From NCBI GenBank assembly GCA_031548835.1, contig JAVBQS010000109.1, positions 1-16,528 on the forward strand: a stretch of DNA of 16,528 nt, in the 5' to 3' direction. Each line of letters opens with the position of its first letter. Position 1 is the stretch's first letter. Shown piece by piece: positions 14,059 to 16,528 of this stretch. The notes under the pieces are model-generated. The model worked only from the letters and a program-made list of their open reading frames with translations, did no database searches and was not told the DNA's origin. The position numbers were made by a program, and so were the translations under genes. This DNA is from WQTU01 sp031548835 (lineage in GTDB: Bacteria; Spirochaetota; Spirochaetia; CADAEX01).

Positions 14059-15108
14059 ATGAGTGCAGAAAAACATTTAACACCAGTATGGATAGTATAT
14101 GCAGATGGAAAGCGTCTTGATGTAGAACATGAAGGAGCATTAAGAAAAATAGCAGTAAATGACAGGCTTAATGGAATTTCAACATTCAGCTTAGTGTTTG
14201 ATACAAGCGCAGTAAAAATAAGAGATAAAGGAGTTATCTCTCTTGAAAGCCAGATATCAATCCATCTTGGGTATAAAGATGATGTGGGAGAAGTTTTTAA
14301 AGGTGAGGTTTTGGGATTCAGGGCAATATTGCCTGAATATGGAGCAGAACAGCTTGAAGTAACAGGAAGCAATGTGCTGCATAAACTTAACCATGCGCGC
14401 CACTCTATAAGTTTTGAACAGAAAAAGCCATCAGATATTATTAAAGGAATAATAGAAAGTTATTCACTTAAAGCAGAGGTTGAAGATTTCGGAAGCGCAA
14501 GAATATTTACAAGCGAACAGGGCTATAGTGATTATGAATATATTCTTAAACTTGCTGAAAGTTATGGAAAAGATATATATGCATATGATTCAACAATCTA
14601 TGCAGGAAGCGAAATAAAAGTCCGCACAGATGAAATAATATTTGAATGGGGAAAAAGCCTTATAAGTTTTGAAGCAGAAGAAAATATAAAGACAGCTTTA
14701 TCAGGAGTTACCTATATTGGCTGGGACAGTATGAAAAATGAAGCATTTAGCGGCAATGCAGTAATTGATAATATTCCGCTTATTATAGGAGGCTCTGTAA
14801 ACTGGACAGGAATTTCAAAAGGCGGAAATGGTAAATGGGAAGAGACTATTACAGATCAGGAAATTATAGATGCAGATGATGCAAGACAGCAGGCAGAAGG
14901 AGCGCTTCAGAAAAATTCCTATAACTTCAGCAAGGCGCGGGGAATAGCAGAAGGAAATTATAAATTAATCCCGGGAATGAGAGTAATGATAAAAATGGCA
15001 GGGGAAAGTTTTAGCGGAGAATATATAGCTGAAAGCGTGACACACCAGTTTGATTATAAAGGCGGATATAAAACAGAGTTTAGTTTAAAGCGTAATGCGC
15101 TGCCATAG
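14059..15108 (+). CDS. VgrG/Pvc8-type hub protein (phage late control D family), no spike domain
   Basis: A 349-aa protein forming the trimeric baseplate hub. Seen: an N-terminal beta barrel (LTPVWIVYADGKRLD, ISTFSLVFDT), ISIHLGYKDDVGEVFKGEV near 76-94, a helix HKLNHARHSISFEQKKPSD, QGYSDYEYILKLAESYGKDIYAYD near 155-177, and a C-terminal WTGISKGG ... DDARQQAEGALQ ... GEYIAESVTHQFDYKGGY. These are the gp27/late-control-D blocks. Pvc8-like hubs usually continue into a gp5-like OB fold and spike. This one ends soon after the hub domain, so the spike and tip must be separate proteins, not visible here. AAGGGAAG lies upstream of the ATG. The radical SAM gene follows after 13 bp. Confidence 0.88.
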   Translation: MSAEKHLTPVWIVYADGKRLDVEHEGALRKIAVNDRLNGISTFSLVFDTSAVKIRDKGVISLESQISIHLGYKDDVGEVFKGEVLGFRAILPEYGAEQLEVTGSNVLHKLNHARHSISFEQKKPSDIIKGIIESYSLKAEVEDFGSARIFTSEQGYSDYEYILKLAESYGKDIYAYDSTIYAGSEIKVRTDEIIFEWGKSLISFEAEENIKTALSGVTYIGWDSMKNEAFSGNAVIDNIPLIIGGSVNWTGISKGGNGKWEETITDQEIIDADDARQQAEGALQKNSYNFSKARGIAEGNYKLIPGMRVMIKMAGESFSGEYIAESVTHQFDYKGGYKTEFSLKRNALP

Positions 15109-15112
15109 AGGA
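15107..15112 (+). promoter_or_regulatory. Ribosome binding site deciding the radical SAM gene start
   Basis: AGAGGA at 15107-15112, overlapping the hub stop codon, lies 9 nt before ATG 15122. The longer alternative start at ATG 15095 is inside the hub gene and lacks a site at proper spacing. Confidence 0.6.
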
Positions 15113-15121
15113 AAAAGCATC

Positions 15122-15685
15122 ATGAGAGTACACCAGATAATAAAAGAATCTCATGTAAATGGGCCTGGAAAACGCACAGTAATATGGGTGCAGGGATGTT
15201 CAATATTATGCCCAGGATGTTTTAATCCCGAGACACATAGCTTTAATGGAGGGAGAGAGTTAAGCGCAGAAGAGATATTGCTTGAAATGCCTGAAGATGT
15301 AAGAGGGATTACAATTTCAGGCGGGGAGCCTTTTGACCAGAGCGAAGAGTTATCAGAATTGCTAAAAAAAGCATATGAGAGGGGTGTAGATACATTAGTA
15401 TATACAGGTTATACCTATGAAAAACTGGTGAAAAAAAGAAAAGAGAGCATATTAACAGCGCTAAAATATACAGACATATTAATAGATGGGTCTTTTGAAA
15501 AAGAAAATAAAAAAAGAATAGAATGGACAGGTTCATCTAATCAGAGGGTGTTATATATGGAAGAAGGAAAAGTGGAGATAGAAAGAACAGAACATGCAGA
15601 ATCAGTTTATTATGGAGAGATAGAAATAAATGAAGAAGGGGTAATAACAGTAACAGGGATAATTGAGAAGATAAAACTGGAATAG
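15122..15685 (+). CDS. NrdG-like radical SAM protein
   Basis: A 187-aa protein of the small NrdG-type (anaerobic ribonucleotide reductase activase-like) radical SAM group. Seen: WVQGCSILCPGCFNPETH with Cys26, Cys30 and Cys33 forming the C-x3-C-x2-C cluster site, then ITISGGEPFDQ near 61-71 (the GGE SAM-binding motif) and LVYTGYTYEKL. The last 40 residues, after WTGSSNQRVLYM, are charged and beta-rich (VYYGEIEINEEGVITVTGI) and not typical of NrdG. Radical SAM enzymes cleave S-adenosylmethionine to make a radical. The family usually activates NrdD, but no NrdD partner is visible here. It lies 13 bp after the hub gene and 12 bp before the AAA ATPase, so it is probably co-transcribed with both. 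Substrate unknown. It may modify a CIS protein or act with the DUF1257/Ycf46 proteins (inference). Confidence 0.88.
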   Translation: MRVHQIIKESHVNGPGKRTVIWVQGCSILCPGCFNPETHSFNGGRELSAEEILLEMPEDVRGITISGGEPFDQSEELSELLKKAYERGVDTLVYTGYTYEKLVKKRKESILTALKYTDILIDGSFEKENKKRIEWTGSSNQRVLYMEEGKVEIERTEHAESVYYGEIEINEEGVITVTGIIEKIKLE

Positions 15686-15697
15686 AAGGAAAAGAGG

Positions 15698-16528
15698 ATG
15701 GAAAAAGGAATAGAGTCAGAAAGAAGAATAGAAGTATTAATGAGAGCGCGTTACCCGCTAATATATATAGTATCATATGAGGAAAACAGGGTAGATCAAG
15801 GGTTAAAAAGAATAACAGAAGGAAGAAAAAAACAGCTCTATAGCTGGTCAATAACAGGCGGGCTGCAGCTTCCTGACGGATCATATATAACAGAATTAAA
15901 AGATCCTATAAAAGTGCTTGAATATATACTGCAGAGCGATGTAAATGGAATATTTGTATTAAAAGATTACCATCCTTATTTAAATGACCCTGTTGTAGTA
16001 AGAAAACTAAGAGATGTATCGCATGAACTTAAAACAACAAAGAAAAATCTTTTAATAATTTCTCCTGTCCTTAAAGTTCCGATGGAACTTGAAAAAGAGA
16101 TAGCAGTAGTAGATTATCAGCTTCCAGGCAAAGAAGAGCTAATGAGAATAATAGGAGAAATAGTAAAAAACATAGGAATAAAAAAGGAAAATAGCAGCTA
16201 TGACAAAATAGTAGAAGCAGCGCTTGGCTTAACAGCAGAAGAAGCAGAAAATGTATTTGCCAAAAGCCTGGTGGAAAAAGGCGAGTTTGACATAAACATA
16301 GTATTGTCAGAGAAAGAACAGATAATAAGGAAAAGCGGAGTTTTAGAATATTATCATGTAAATGAAAATATGAAAGAAGTAGGAGGGCTTGAAGAGCTAA
16401 AAGTATGGCTATTAAAAAGAGGGAAAGCTTTTACGCCTGAGGCAAGAGAGTTTGGCCTTCCTGAACCAAGAGGAATATTGCTATTAGGAATCCCTGGCTG
16501 CGGAAAAAGCCTAACAGCCAAAGCAATA
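15698..16528 (+). CDS. Ycf46-type AAA ATPase, 3' truncated by window edge
   Basis: An open frame of 277 codons running off the right end. GAAAAGAGG sits directly before the ATG. Seen: an N-terminal segment RRIEVLMRARYPLIYIVSYE (residues 9-28) then LYSWSITGGLQL and FVLKDYHPYL, a helical region, GLTAEEAENVFAKSL near 177-191, YYHVNENMKEVGGLEELKVW, and a Walker A loop GIPGCGKS (264-271) close to the edge. The I-Y-I-V-x-x-E-E-x-R, W-(S/D) and F-V-L-K-D start followed by a late AAA module is the Ycf46 pattern of chloroplasts and cyanobacteria. Extracellular CIS loci also encode an AAA ATPase (Afp15/Pvc15), but the N-terminus here looks like Ycf46. Walker B, sensor and arginine finger lie outside the window. 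Its codons are strongly A-ending (24 of 26 Ile are ATA). Confidence 0.85.
   Translation, partial: MEKGIESERRIEVLMRARYPLIYIVSYEENRVDQGLKRITEGRKKQLYSWSITGGLQLPDGSYITELKDPIKVLEYILQSDVNGIFVLKDYHPYLNDPVVVRKLRDVSHELKTTKKNLLIISPVLKVPMELEKEIAVVDYQLPGKEELMRIIGEIVKNIGIKKENSSYDKIVEAALGLTAEEAENVFAKSLVEKGEFDINIVLSEKEQIIRKSGVLEYYHVNENMKEVGGLEELKVWLLKRGKAFTPEAREFGLPEPRGILLLGIPGCGKSLTAKAI

Noticed and set aside
13403..14140. 245-codon open frame on the minus strand across the LysM gene
   Set aside because: It covers a strongly supported CIS tube/LysM gene in antisense, has no recognisable motif or signal, and long antisense frames are common in A-rich coding DNA.
2..16528. Complete prophage
   Set aside because: No head, terminase, integrase, lysis or repressor gene is seen; paired sheaths/tubes, DUF4255-like, CIS tube/LysM and AAA genes fit a contractile injection system.

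Overview
The window is about 16.5 kb of AT-rich DNA (roughly one third G+C by eye) with every recognisable gene on the + strand. It is one dense locus for a phage-tail-like contractile injection system (CIS), cut at both ends by the window edges. No capsid, portal, terminase, integrase or lysis gene is visible, and sheath and tube are each duplicated. Both points favour a chromosomal extracellular- or envelope-type CIS over a complete prophage. Cleavable signal peptides and a lipoprotein with a relaxed lipobox suggest a diderm, low-GC bacterium. A spirochaete is my best guess, but nothing here proves the lineage.

Layout, left to right: (1) 2-2757, a baseplate J-type protein (left end off-window), overlapping by 4 nt a tail-cap/terminator-like protein of the DUF4255 type. 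(2) 2758-4576, a structured leader, then a short sheath (397 aa) and a gp19-like tube protein. (3) 4611-6811, an exported 444-aa protein, a small lipoprotein and a DUF1257/Ycf35-family protein, closely spaced or overlapping. (4) 6812-6987, a gap with a weak terminator-like hairpin and a 31-bp perfect palindrome nested in a further inverted repeat. (5) 6988-9344, a tail protein I-type baseplate component and a 507-aa unrecognised protein. (6) 9369-10915, a zinc-ribbon/FHA protein and an exported, membrane-anchored vWA protein with a cytoplasmic zinc ribbon. (7) 10908-13177, a long sheath (579 aa) and a second tube protein. (8) 13178-13424, a 247-bp leader with alternative hairpins. (9) 13425-16528, a CIS-tube/LysM protein, a VgrG/Pvc8-type hub, an NrdG-like radical SAM protein, and the N-terminal part of a Ycf46-type AAA ATPase cut by the right edge. 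No gene-free stretch exceeds 300 bases; the longest is 247.

How it may work together (inference): sheath, tube, hub, J, tail-I and cap proteins are the contractile machine. The 507-aa protein is a candidate baseplate-peripheral or target-binding part. The exported protein, lipoprotein and membrane vWA protein would place part of the system in the envelope, and the FHA protein could carry a phosphorylation signal to it. The least ordinary part is the set of DUF1257/Ycf35, NrdG-like radical SAM and Ycf46-type ATPase in a CIS locus; their role cannot be read from sequence alone. Tape measure, gp25-like wedge, spike tip/PAAR and cargo are not visible and may lie outside the window.
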